DNA of 64,000 bases from Candidatus Babelota bacterium (GCA_029262615.1 JAJCZD010000005.1:124001-188000); one strand, 5' to 3'; positions 55,051 through 63,811 are shown, numbered from the stretch's first letter. Program-made: numbers and translations. The notes: a model not told the origin generated them from the letters alone.

Positions 55051-55275
55051 TTACTCTGAATGGTATCCTCTACGTCCCTTTTTAATTTGATTTTTCCACT
55101 TATCTGTTTTCGAAGGTAAGGAAAAATAGACTTTTGCAAGTTCTTTACCCATCAAGATTAGTTTTTCTTTCTCAGTAATAGCATTCTCTTCTTTTGCTTT
55201 ATTGCTGGCACCTGGTGGCTCCATAGAATTTATTCCAAATAGAAAAATTATAAATAAAAAAAGAAATTTTTTCAT
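55051..55275 (-). CDS. small exported protein with SMEPP motif
   Basis: A 74-residue protein with signal peptide MKKFLFLFIIFLFGINS followed by MEPPG, a clear case of the post-signal motif of this genome. The mature part is charged, helical and basic at the end (KKGRRGYHSE). Unknown family. Confidence 0.55.
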   Translation of the reverse strand: MKKFLFLFIIFLFGINSMEPPGASNKAKEENAITEKEKLILMGKELAKVYFSLPSKTDKWKNQIKKGRRGYHSE

Positions 55276-55355
55276 ATAAAGCCCCTTGAAAAGAATTATT
55301 TTACAATTTATAATAAGATAAAATAACGTTTTAGAAAAGTAAAAATTGTCTAATT

Positions 55356-55556
55356 ATGCATATTAATACTACTACCACTTCATCCATCTGCATCCTTGTT
55401 GGTTTGGTTTTTGTTGCTTTTGGAATCGGCTATTTTCTTTTTAAACTCATGCTACTTTTAATTGGATTTTATTTAATTAATTTCGGTTTAAAACTGCGTG
55501 GATGGTCATCTTTGCATATTATGGCACATTCTTGGTTTTATCGCCGTTGGTTTTAA
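55356..55556 (+). CDS. small two-helix membrane protein
   Basis: A 66-residue protein with two adjacent hydrophobic segments (ICILVGLVFVAFGIGYF and LMLLLIGFYLINFGL) and a basic aromatic end (WFYRRWF). It precedes the larger membrane protein by 16 bases and may be co-transcribed with it. Unknown family. Confidence 0.55.
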   Translation: MHINTTTTSSICILVGLVFVAFGIGYFLFKLMLLLIGFYLINFGLKLRGWSSLHIMAHSWFYRRWF

Positions 55557-55572
55557 CAAATAGGAAAAAACA

Positions 55573-56340
55573 ATGGAAAATAGAATTACCTTTTCAAACA
55601 TACTCACCTCAAGCTTTACTCTATTTATTAATAATTTTAAAGTTATGCTTTGCCTCTTTTTAGCCTATCTTGTCACCGTGGTTGCCGCTATTGTTACAGC
55701 GGTCGTATGCAATGTAACAAGCATAGTTACTATTTATAAATTTATAAGAAGTAACCCCTGGTCGTACCTATTAGCAATAAAATCATTATCAATAGGTCAA
55801 TGGTTATTATTTTCTATGTCATTATTTCTTGCACTAATCATTTTTGCTATAAATGGAGCTGGGGTAACAAATTGTATTTTACACATAGTTAAAAAGCTAC
55901 CAATATCCCTGGAGACCTATTTACAAGGGTGGAAATTTATTCCTCAGTTCATTGTTCTTACTTTAGTATTCACTCCATTAGCACTTCTTAGTATTGCAGC
56001 CTTAATACTAAGAAATACTAATATAATTCCTGAAATCACTTTTTTGATTGGTAGTGCAGCCTTTATAATTCCTGGAATCATTTTTGTGATTTGTGCAGCA
56101 TTTGCTCATTATATTTTAATTAACGAAAATTGTAGTGCTTTGCAGGCAATAAAAAGAAGTTTTAGGCAGACAAAAGGATTTCGTGGGCTCATTTTTGGTT
56201 TTTTTGTTTTATGGTGCTTACTTGCCTCTAAAGCTATTCTAAAAATCATTCTGTTAGACACACTACTTTTGTTGTTTTTTAGCGTTATTTACGCCAATAT
56301 ATATGTTCAACTAAAAAAAGAAAAACAAGAACTGATATAA
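55573..56340 (+). CDS. integral membrane protein with five to six helices
   Basis: A 255-residue protein that is hydrophobic across most of its length. Segments lie near 20-45, 75-100, 125-150, 155-180 and 205-240. The sequence AIKRSFRQTKGFRGLIFGFFVL, an amphipathic element before a membrane helix, resembles uncharacterised membrane proteins of the glycerophosphodiesterase-membrane-domain type. That link is a guess. gggaaaa-type ribosome site (taggaaaa). Confidence 0.65.
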   Translation: MENRITFSNILTSSFTLFINNFKVMLCLFLAYLVTVVAAIVTAVVCNVTSIVTIYKFIRSNPWSYLLAIKSLSIGQWLLFSMSLFLALIIFAINGAGVTNCILHIVKKLPISLETYLQGWKFIPQFIVLTLVFTPLALLSIAALILRNTNIIPEITFLIGSAAFIIPGIIFVICAAFAHYILINENCSALQAIKRSFRQTKGFRGLIFGFFVLWCLLASKAILKIILLDTLLLLFFSVIYANIYVQLKKEKQELI

Positions 56341-56479
56341 AACAACTTCTCTTTTAGATTCAAGCCAAAATACAATTCATAGTTTTATTTAACAACTTAA
56401 GCAAGTTAACTATTGTGTTTTTAGTATGATTTTTTTATAACAATAAATAAAGATTATAAATTATCTAAAAGGAGAACTA

Positions 56480-57025
56480 ATGAAGAAAAACCTACTGATG
56501 GCTGCAATGCTATTGTGTGCGTATAACTTGCAAGCAGCAAAGTTATTCCCAAAAGACCAAACCAAAGCAACACTGCAAAGTAATGTGCGTGCAATAAGGT
56601 GGAACCTTAAGAAAGACGATAGTACTATCAAAGTCTTAGAAGGCCGTATAGGTCACTGCAAGGCGCGCATTGGAGGGATCAAAGAAAGCATGAAGTCTAA
56701 AAGTACTACGGTACAAACAAAATACCAAGGTACAGTTGATAAGCTCAATACCCGTATTGATACTTTAAAAGAAAACTTGAAAGTAGCGCGCAATAAAAGA
56801 AAAACACATATGAGCGATCTCAAGAAAAGACAAGATGCTCTTACAAAGCGCCCTCGCTCTGCAAATGCAAAGCCAGCCGCACGAAAAACTAAAAACGTAA
56901 AGCACCCAAAAAAACATGGTAAAGCTAAAGGCAAAATGAAAAGTAGAAAACTTACACAAGGCCGTATGATGCCAGGCTCAACACCACCTAAAATGGATCC
57001 TAACAGACCTGGAATGGCTTACTAA
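56480..57025 (+). CDS. exported coiled-coil protein with highly basic tail
   Basis: A 181-residue protein with signal peptide MKKNLLMAAMLLCAYNLQA. Residues about 30-115 form a coiled coil (KVLEGRIGHCKARIGG, TRIDTLKENLKVARNKR). From about 120 to 160 the tail is rich in Lys, Arg, Pro and Ala (RPRSANAKPAARKTK, PKKHGKAKGKMKSRK), like a histone tail, and ends in a Pro/Met/Gly stretch. A strong ribosome site (aaaggagaa) suggests good expression. Role unknown; it could bind acidic polymers outside the cell. Confidence 0.68.
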   Translation: MKKNLLMAAMLLCAYNLQAAKLFPKDQTKATLQSNVRAIRWNLKKDDSTIKVLEGRIGHCKARIGGIKESMKSKSTTVQTKYQGTVDKLNTRIDTLKENLKVARNKRKTHMSDLKKRQDALTKRPRSANAKPAARKTKNVKHPKKHGKAKGKMKSRKLTQGRMMPGSTPPKMDPNRPGMAY

Positions 57026-57047
57026 ATCTGAAAAACTATTTATTTAT

Positions 57048-57099
57048 AAACGGGATCTGATCAATCAATTCAAAAGTTTGATCTCATCCCGTTTAATTT
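57048..57099 (+). terminator. nested hairpin terminator after the coiled-coil gene
   Basis: An outer 9-base stem (aaacgggat at 57048-57056, atcccgttt at 57086-57094) and an inner stem (gatcaa/ttgatc), then aattttt. It separates the basic protein from the propeller gene. Confidence 0.8.
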
Positions 57100-57119
57100 T
57101 TGGTCAACTAAAGAAAATT

Positions 57120-58454
57120 ATGAAAAAATTATTATTGTTAAGCACTGTTTTATTTTTAACACTTGTTTCGCAAGAAGGATCCCTTGATCCTACCTTTGGC
57201 TCTGATGGAATTGTTAATACTCCAATACCAGATAGCACATTTTCTAATGCTTTTGCTGTAGCCCTACAAACTGATGACAAGATAGTAGCAGCTGGATCCG
57301 CAACCATTGGTGGTGTTTCTCAAGTCACCTTAACTCGATACAATACTGATGGATCTTTGGATACTACTTTCGACTCTGATGGGATAGTCATTACCCTAAT
57401 ACCTGGTAGTACATTTTCTAATGCTTTAGCTTTAGTGATTCAAACTGATGGCAAGATTGTAGTTACTGGAGAAACAATTATTGGTGGGGTTTTTCAATTT
57501 GCTTTGGTTCGATACAACACTGATGGCTCTCTTGATACTAGCTTCGATTCAGATGGAATAGTTACAACCATAATACCAGGTAGTACGTTTTCTAGGCCTT
57601 TTGCATTAGCATTGCAAACTGATGGAAAGATTATAGCTGCTGGAGCTGCAACCATTGGTGGCCTTACCCAATTTGCTTTAGCTCGCTACAACACTGATGG
57701 CTCTCTTGATACTAGTTTTGATTCTGATGGAGCGATCACTACCCCCATACCAGCTAGTTCATTTTCTAGTGCTTTGGGAATAGGAATTCAAACTAATGGT
57801 AAGATTGTAGCAGCCGGACAAACAATTAGTGGTACTAATCAATTTGCTTTAACTCGCTACAATACTGATGGATCACTAGATACTAGTTTTGATTCTGATG
57901 GAATAGTTGTTACCTCAGTGCCAGGTAGCACGTCCTCTAGAGCATTAACAATGACAATCCAAACTGATGGTAAGATTGTAGCAGCCGGAGAAGCAATTAT
58001 TGGTGGCATTACTCAATTTGCATTAATACGATACAACACTGATGGTACCCCTGACACTACATTTGATTCTAATGGAATCGTCACTACTCTAATACCAGGT
58101 AGTACTTTCTCAAGTACTTTAGGAGTAGTAACCCAAGTTGATGGTAAAATAGTAACAACTGGCCAAACAGATGCTGGTGGGCCTATCCAATTTGCATTAA
58201 TACGATACAATACGAATGGTTCTCTAGATACTACTTTTGACTCTGACGGAATTGTTACTACCATAATACCTGGTAGCACACTTTCTAGGGCTTTTGGGGT
58301 AGCTCTGCAAACCGATGGCAAGATTGTAGTAGCTGGATTATCTGATGTTGGTGGGCTTACACAATTTACTTTAGCTCGGTACCTTGGAAGAATATGTACC
58401 TTTAGTGATTCATTATCACAGGCCATTTGTATTAAATATGCATCTTGTAGTTAG
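57120..58454 (+). CDS. exported delta-60 repeat beta-propeller protein
   Basis: A 444-residue protein with signal peptide MKKLLLLSTVLFLTLVS, which supports the start at 57120 rather than 57078. Seven repeats of 57-58 residues follow from residue 23, each DTTFDSDGIV ... QTDGKIVAAG ... RYNTDGSL, and should close a seven-bladed propeller. The repeats are much more alike than in the other delta-60 gene (9343), pointing to recent internal duplication. The end (FSDSLSQAICIKYASC) parallels that gene's tail. Ligand unknown. Confidence 0.9.
   Translation: MKKLLLLSTVLFLTLVSQEGSLDPTFGSDGIVNTPIPDSTFSNAFAVALQTDDKIVAAGSATIGGVSQVTLTRYNTDGSLDTTFDSDGIVITLIPGSTFSNALALVIQTDGKIVVTGETIIGGVFQFALVRYNTDGSLDTSFDSDGIVTTIIPGSTFSRPFALALQTDGKIIAAGAATIGGLTQFALARYNTDGSLDTSFDSDGAITTPIPASSFSSALGIGIQTNGKIVAAGQTISGTNQFALTRYNTDGSLDTSFDSDGIVVTSVPGSTSSRALTMTIQTDGKIVAAGEAIIGGITQFALIRYNTDGTPDTTFDSNGIVTTLIPGSTFSSTLGVVTQVDGKIVTTGQTDAGGPIQFALIRYNTNGSLDTTFDSDGIVTTIIPGSTLSRAFGVALQTDGKIVVAGLSDVGGLTQFTLARYLGRICTFSDSLSQAICIKYASCS
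57186..58402 (+). repeat. seven tandem 174-base coding repeats
   Basis: The delta-60 coding units repeat with near-constant period (171-174 bases). Blocks such as gattctgatggaatagt recur with few changes. Length change by recombination is possible. Confidence 0.8.
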
Positions 58455-58466
58455 GTTAAAAGAAAA

Positions 58467-60266
58467 TTATGCTTTTCTTTTAAATTTTTTTTCAATCTCA
58501 TGCAAACTCAGCAACCAGCCCGTTGGCCGACCGTGTGCACAGATGTAACGATTTTCTGTTTTATTTAAATCATCAAGTAATCGTGCCATCTGTTTTTCGT
58601 TCAAGGTATCACCCGCTTTTATGGCAGCCTTGCAAGCCATTTGCGCATTTAATTTATTTGAGATCTGTTTATATAATTGACCCAAATCAACTGTTTGATA
58701 CCGTATTACCCACTCGGCAACCTGCCGAACCAATTGATCTAGTGCAATATCTTTTACATGTACCGGCGTTGCATGAATAACTACCTTATTCTCTCCGAAT
58801 TCTTCCAGACTAATGCCATGTTTTTTAAATAGATCCAGATGTGGTTGGAGTGCTCGCATATGCTGAGCCGATAAATCGATCACTTGTGGAAAGAGTAAAT
58901 TGATAGTCGCAACCTCTTCGAACCGTTTTGAAAAAAGTTCATATAATACCCGCTCATGAGCCGCATGCTGATCAACAACAAACAACCCATCATCTTTTTC
59001 TAATAAAATATAGGTTTTTTTATATTGCCCTATTATAGGATACGATGGCTTAATGGTTTCTTGCTGAGCCAGTAATGGTTGAGCCGATTCTTGCATTTTC
59101 TGTACTGCTTGCTGTTGTTCTTGCAAGATTTGCTTTTCAAATGAAGCAGCTGGCATAGGATTTGGTGTTGGTGAGGTATCAATCCGAGCCGGTTCAAATT
59201 GCATAGGCATGGCAGGCCTAAATGGCTCACTCATATGATTGAAGGTTGGCTGCTTTTGCAACTGCGCAGATAGATGTTCTTGGAGTTGCTTTTTGACCGC
59301 ATCTTTTAATAACACTTCAATAACACGAGGATGCAAAAACTTCACTTCCTCCTTGCGTGGGTCTATATTCACATCAATAAGGGCCGGATCGATCGTAATA
59401 GTTATGCATGCCATAGGATATTTATCTGCAGGCAATACATTCTGATAGCCTTTGAGCAATGCGCGAGCAAGCTTAGAATTTTTTATCCAGCGATTATTTA
59501 CAAAAAAGAAAATAGTATTGCGGTTATATTTATAAAACTGATGATTAGAAATCACCCCGCATGCAGAAAGATTTTGTTTCTCATCTTTTGCCTCAATATG
59601 GAGCATATTGCGTGCAACTGAATGATCCCATAACTGCACAACGCGGTCAATTGTTTGGGATACCGGTGGACAATTAAACTGTTGCTTGCCATCTGCAATC
59701 AAAGAAAAATGGACATGCATATGTTGCAAACAAAAAGCCTGGAACAATGTGTGAATTTGGCGCCACTCTGTCTCATCTTTTTTGAGGAATTTTTTACGCA
59801 CTGGCACATTAAAAAATAAATTTTTTATCGTTATATCGGTACCAACATTTGCTGCAGTGGTTGTTTCTCGCGCAATTTTTGTTGAAGCTAGCTCTAATAA
59901 TGTTGCTTGTTTATCTTCTTTTTGCTTAGTAATCAAAACCATATTGCTAACCGCACAAATAGAAGAAATTGCCTCGCCACGAAAGCCAAAGGTGGTAATA
60001 TGTTGCAGATCATCAACCGAGGTTATCTTACTTGTTGCATGATGGCCAAAGCACAGCTTAGCATCCTCACGGCTCATACCACAGCCATTATCAACAACAC
60101 GAATTACGTTTTTACCAGCTTTTTCTATATAAACCGTAATCTCGGTTGCTCCCGCATCAAGTGAATTTTCAACCAACTCTTTAACGACACTTGATGGCCT
60201 CTCAACAACTTGGCCTGCAGCGATTTTTTGGGCCTGCTCCGGAGATAATTTTTTTATTTTTGGCAT
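58467..60266 (-). CDS. mutL: DNA mismatch repair protein MutL with endonuclease motif
   Basis: Couples mismatch recognition to strand cutting. A 599-residue protein. The GHKL ATPase has IAAGQVVERPSSVVKELVEN, DNGCGM and GFRGEAISSI. The C-terminal domain carries DQHAAHERVLYE (about residue 430), which fits the DQHA-x2-E-x4-E metal motif, plus ACKAAIKAG and CAHGRP near the end. It is therefore of the nicking type, unlike E. coli MutL. mutS is not in the window. Confidence 0.95.
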   Translation of the reverse strand: MPKIKKLSPEQAQKIAAGQVVERPSSVVKELVENSLDAGATEITVYIEKAGKNVIRVVDNGCGMSREDAKLCFGHHATSKITSVDDLQHITTFGFRGEAISSICAVSNMVLITKQKEDKQATLLELASTKIARETTTAANVGTDITIKNLFFNVPVRKKFLKKDETEWRQIHTLFQAFCLQHMHVHFSLIADGKQQFNCPPVSQTIDRVVQLWDHSVARNMLHIEAKDEKQNLSACGVISNHQFYKYNRNTIFFFVNNRWIKNSKLARALLKGYQNVLPADKYPMACITITIDPALIDVNIDPRKEEVKFLHPRVIEVLLKDAVKKQLQEHLSAQLQKQPTFNHMSEPFRPAMPMQFEPARIDTSPTPNPMPAASFEKQILQEQQQAVQKMQESAQPLLAQQETIKPSYPIIGQYKKTYILLEKDDGLFVVDQHAAHERVLYELFSKRFEEVATINLLFPQVIDLSAQHMRALQPHLDLFKKHGISLEEFGENKVVIHATPVHVKDIALDQLVRQVAEWVIRYQTVDLGQLYKQISNKLNAQMACKAAIKAGDTLNEKQMARLLDDLNKTENRYICAHGRPTGWLLSLHEIEKKFKRKA

Positions 60267-60405
60267 TGTAATCTTTTTGTTTGATACTATTTTTACATAA
60301 GTCTAGCAATGGATTGCAAATAAGTCATGCTGATTCTAGCTGGGCGAATCTATTGCTTCTAATTATTAATTTTTGCATACTATAAATATATTTTAAAGGA
60401 AAAAG

Positions 60406-60852
60406 ATGAATTATTGGTTTATGGTATTCTTTTTTGTTTTTTGCAGATCTACTTGCATGGAACCTGATAATAGCTTGCAAGTTGGTCTTTCTTTTCTTAA
60501 TACAGCAAAAATAACTGGTTTAAACAAAGCTGATGCCCAGGTGTTATGCTTATGCGCATTGAAAGAATTTATAAAAATACAATCAAATGATTACCTAAAA
60601 GAAACAATCGATCTTTATAACAAACTACAAAAAAAAGTCGGTAAAAAAACCTATTCAAAAAAACAACTTGAGAGTAAAAAGGAATTGATTAACTCAATAC
60701 AAAACAAATTATGCTCCTTAATACAATCTGCCGATTCCCCACTATTTTCTGTACTTGCCTTGTGTAAGCAGGTAAACACACGATATAATTTTGGTATACC
60801 TCCATCAGAAATATGCCAGCTTGCTATGCGCTTGGTTGAAGCTGAGGCTTAA
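60406..60852 (+). CDS. exported protein with CMEPD motif
   Basis: A 148-residue protein. Signal segment MNYWFMVFFFVFCRST is followed by CMEPDNS. The rest is helical with several Cys (VLCLCALKEF, LCSLIQ, ALCKQV) and a coiled-coil stretch. aaagga precedes the ATG. Its stop is shared (TTAA) with the convergent PilN-like gene. Unknown family. Confidence 0.6.
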   Translation: MNYWFMVFFFVFCRSTCMEPDNSLQVGLSFLNTAKITGLNKADAQVLCLCALKEFIKIQSNDYLKETIDLYNKLQKKVGKKTYSKKQLESKKELINSIQNKLCSLIQSADSPLFSVLALCKQVNTRYNFGIPPSEICQLAMRLVEAEA

Positions 60853-61349
60853 ACTAGTTGAACCGTTACAAAATAATGTTGTTGCTTCGGCTGGATTTGC
60901 ACAATTTCAAAATCTTGTTGTTTTTGCGCCAACTGTAATAACGCTTGAACTTGTTTAAAACTAACAAGATCTAAGATAGCATCTGTTTTTTGTTTGGTTA
61001 TATGGATTGATTCTATCTGCCCATACTGCTGCAGTTTGTTGATACGAGCTATTTTTTGTTGCATTGCTTGCAATTCTTTTGCATACTGCTGCACATTCTG
61101 CTGTTTTTTTTGTAATTTTTGCAGTTGTTGTTTGAGCTCTTGTTGTTTTTTAAAAATATTCTCATCAGCTTGTTTGACTGAACCAAACTCCTGCTTTGAC
61201 TGCCAATAAGTTAACAATTGCCTTGCTTGAATAGTGCCAATAACCAACAGCATCACCACCGCTAAGCTACAAGAAATAATAAACCAACGACGATATTCCT
61301 TTTGTCGTTCGCGTGAAATTGATTTTATAAAATTAACTTTTTCATGCAT
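60849..61349 (-). CDS. PilN/PilO-like bitopic membrane protein
   Basis: A 166-residue protein with a short basic cytoplasmic tail, one membrane helix (about 25-43), a Gln/Lys-rich coiled coil (about 55-105) and a small alpha/beta C-terminal domain ending HYFVTVQLV. This order is that of PilN/PilO and GspL/M-type inner-membrane pieces of type IV pili and type II secretion. The sequence match is weak. It lies 11 bases after the PilM-like gene, which helps the assignment. Confidence 0.5.
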   Translation of the reverse strand: MHEKVNFIKSISRERQKEYRRWFIISCSLAVVMLLVIGTIQARQLLTYWQSKQEFGSVKQADENIFKKQQELKQQLQKLQKKQQNVQQYAKELQAMQQKIARINKLQQYGQIESIHITKQKTDAILDLVSFKQVQALLQLAQKQQDFEIVQIQPKQQHYFVTVQLV

Positions 61350-61360
61350 GCTTCTTTCCT

Positions 61361-62020
61361 TTATAATAATGCTCCCACCGCAGGTCCAATAAGCGGTGCA
61401 TCACTAACCTGAGCCAATGTAATAGTGGTTGCTAGCTTTGCATAATCGATTGGCATGGTAAGATTATTGGCTCGCATGGTAACCGCTAGTTGTGATTGAC
61501 TCAACGAGCTGCCTTGTTGGTTTTTATATACTTGCAACATACTTGCATATCGGGTGGTAACCGTTTGCAACGGGCGGCCAGAGGCTAACAATAAATAACA
61601 AAACAATACTGGTTGGGCAATTGCACACACATAAAAGCAAAACTCATGTTCCCAAGAAAACAAATAGTGCGCTTGGCAATGATGAGCTTGCCATTTTTGT
61701 TTAATATACTTTTGTACATCTTTATCTGGCCGATACACAATCTCCTGAGCCACCAACGGCTGGTCAAAAACAAATGATATTGCAGCACTCTCACCTTTTT
61801 GCTCAGTAATAAAATCTGAAATTAGTTTTTCTACTCTCATGCGATTGATAAGCATGCCACCAACAATCTCATGCTGACCTAATATATATATTGTAGTTGT
61901 CTCATGCACCAGGCGATTGTTTACACAATTAAATAATGAGGCAATAAGTTGCTGGTCATTAAACTGAAAAACAATCTGTTGTTCTCCAAGCGCAGGAGCA
62001 TAGTTATTTAATAGAACCAC
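61361..62020 (-). CDS. possible PilM-like protein, shortened
   Basis: A 219-residue protein without a signal peptide. A beta-rich start (QQIVFQFNDQQLIASLF) and AISFVFDQPLVAQEIVY fit the actin-like PilM/GspL style, followed by a helix (FCYLLLASGRPLQTVTTRYA) where PilM has its second lobe. It is shorter than full PilM. The call rests on position before a PilN-like gene as much as on sequence. It overlaps prmC by 17 bases. Confidence 0.4.
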   Translation of the reverse strand: MVLLNNYAPALGEQQIVFQFNDQQLIASLFNCVNNRLVHETTTIYILGQHEIVGGMLINRMRVEKLISDFITEQKGESAAISFVFDQPLVAQEIVYRPDKDVQKYIKQKWQAHHCQAHYLFSWEHEFCFYVCAIAQPVLFCYLLLASGRPLQTVTTRYASMLQVYKNQQGSSLSQSQLAVTMRANNLTMPIDYAKLATTITLAQVSDAPLIGPAVGALL

Positions 62021-62891
62021 TTACTACTCGATCCTTTTTATTCATATCAATAAAAACTTGAATATTAGTATAACCAGCGACTTTCATGAGTGCTACTACT
62101 TGCTCTTTTTGCTTGTATCCAATTTCTAAGTAGAGTTGATTAATACCATGCTTTTTAAAAAGTTGATTTGGTTTTAGAAAATCTGGTGCATGTTTTATTA
62201 TGGCATCGATTATTGCCAAGCCTTGATGATTTGCGAGCAATGCCCGTTTGTCTTCCCATTTTTTTACTGATTGATCCAGCTTTTCCCATTCATCTTGAGC
62301 AATATAAGGCGGGTTGGAAATAATAAGATCAAACCTATCTTGCTTCGGGATATTGGCAAACAGATCAGATTCAATCAAATGGAAATTGGTAATATTATTT
62401 TTTTCTGCATTCTTTGCTGACAATTGCAATGCCTCAATAGCAATGTCCATTGCAATTATAGTTGCATCTGGCAATGCATTGGCCAAGCTCAAACCGATTG
62501 CGCCAGAACCAGTCCCGATATCCAAAATCTGCAATCGTTCATTTTCAACTGGTTTGAGTTTTTCTAACAACCATAAAACCCACTCTTCTGTTTCCGGCCG
62601 GGGAATTAAAACTGGTGGCTCAACAATAATTTCTAACTGGCCAAAAGGAACCGTACCTAAGATATACTGTAATGGTTTTTTTTCTGTAATCAATTGATGC
62701 AACCACTGCTCTAATGTTTGTAGTTGCTCAGAAGATAAAACCAGTGTTTCTTGTGCAACCAACTGGCCTTTACTTTTTTTAGTTACCGCTTGTACCAACC
62801 ACCACGCATATTGATGCGCAAGCAAACTATTGTAAACTTCTGCAACCTCATCTTCTATTTTTTTAATAAATGCTAAAGCATTCTGACTCAT
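62004..62891 (-). CDS. prmC: peptide chain release factor glutamine methyltransferase
   Basis: Methylates the Gln of the GGQ motif in RF1/RF2. A 295-residue protein, normal length. The SAM-binding ILDIGTGSGAIGLSLANALP and the substrate motif LIISNPPYIAQDE are intact; the N-terminal helical domain includes PLQYILGTVPFG and RPETEEWV. First of a run with the PilM/PilN-like genes. Confidence 0.94.
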   Translation of the reverse strand: MSQNALAFIKKIEDEVAEVYNSLLAHQYAWWLVQAVTKKSKGQLVAQETLVLSSEQLQTLEQWLHQLITEKKPLQYILGTVPFGQLEIIVEPPVLIPRPETEEWVLWLLEKLKPVENERLQILDIGTGSGAIGLSLANALPDATIIAMDIAIEALQLSAKNAEKNNITNFHLIESDLFANIPKQDRFDLIISNPPYIAQDEWEKLDQSVKKWEDKRALLANHQGLAIIDAIIKHAPDFLKPNQLFKKHGINQLYLEIGYKQKEQVVALMKVAGYTNIQVFIDMNKKDRVVSGSIK

Positions 62892-62962
62892 GGCAATCCT
62901 TTTTCTTTATTACCTATTAAAGAGTATACTAAGCAAATATACTCTTTAAGGTAAGGGACAAC

Positions 62963-63328
62963 ATGAAAAAAATATTGCTCACTCTTTTTATATCCTCTCA
63001 TTTATTTTGTCATGACTCATACATGGGACCAAATCCTGATGTATTCAATAAAAAATTAGTAAAAACAGCAAAAATTATTGGAACCGGTGTGCTTGGCTGT
63101 TTTACCTTTGGCAGCCTTATGGCAGTTGGTAACGAATACATAAAAATTAGTGATAATGTTTCATTCAGAAATATATGTGGCTTTACGAGTGCGATAGCCA
63201 TGACAGCTGGTTTAGGATATGCAACTCATTACTTAGGAAAAGATTTATTCAAAGATATAAGCGATTATTTAAAAAAGAAAAAATTAATGAAACAAGATTC
63301 TGATAACCAGCTTCTTGAATCGCAATAA
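62963..63328 (+). CDS. small exported membrane protein
   Basis: A 121-residue protein with signal peptide MKKILLTLFISSHLFC, then two Gly/Ala-rich hydrophobic segments (GTGVLGCFTFGSLMAVG and AIAMTAGLGYATHYLG) and a Lys-rich tail. The layout recalls the first half of the membrane proteins at 4603-5994. Its end overlaps the convergent gene by 45 bases. Confidence 0.6.
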   Translation: MKKILLTLFISSHLFCHDSYMGPNPDVFNKKLVKTAKIIGTGVLGCFTFGSLMAVGNEYIKISDNVSFRNICGFTSAIAMTAGLGYATHYLGKDLFKDISDYLKKKKLMKQDSDNQLLESQ

Positions 63329-63811
63329 TGAATATTCAACACCGTCAATAACATCTTTGTATGCACAAAACAGAATCATATTAGAAACTGCTTTTATTAC
63401 CAATGCTTGCACTGCAATAGTGGAACAATCCACAATAAAATCGGAACCTTTTATCACTTCCGACATAGGTCCTGGTGTCCAAGAAATTATAAAATCCTTT
63501 ACCGCGCCACTCACCCCATTACTTTGATTATTACCAAGATAATATCGTTGATAACCTAAATACCCAATATGGATTAATGCATACAAGGCAACTAATTTAT
63601 TGAGCGATGCTTTTATACTTTCATATTCAGGATCATCCCCGGAAACATAGGACGGCTTTTCTTGAACAAATGGCTTTTGTTCCTCCTTAAAAATAGTAGG
63701 TTTTTGTTGTTGCTCCTTTACAAATGCCAAAAAATCAGATGAAACTGGAGCAGTTTGCAAATTTACAACAAACAAAACTGGTAGTAATTTTCTATGCAAA
63801 GCTGGCCTCAT
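63284..63811 (-). CDS. exported protein with membrane segments
   Basis: A 175-residue protein with an N-terminal signal (LLPVLFVVNLQTAPVSS), a charged linker, then hydrophobic segments near 75-90 and 130-150. No family is recognised. The start overlaps the end of the upstream gene by 20 bases, so they are likely coupled. Confidence 0.55.
   Translation of the reverse strand: MRPALHRKLLPVLFVVNLQTAPVSSDFLAFVKEQQQKPTIFKEEQKPFVQEKPSYVSGDDPEYESIKASLNKLVALYALIHIGYLGYQRYYLGNNQSNGVSGAVKDFIISWTPGPMSEVIKGSDFIVDCSTIAVQALVIKAVSNMILFCAYKDVIDGVEYSLLRFKKLVIRILFH

Noticed and set aside
56653-56959. Antisense Cys/Phe-rich frames opposite the basic coiled-coil gene
   Set aside because: Reverse reading of Lys/Arg codons gives Phe, Leu and Cys; the sense gene has a signal peptide and a strong ribosome site.
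57186-58402. Regular repeats considered as a CRISPR array
   Set aside because: The period is 171-174 bases, in frame, and encodes delta-60 propeller blades; there are no short repeats with unique spacers or cas genes.
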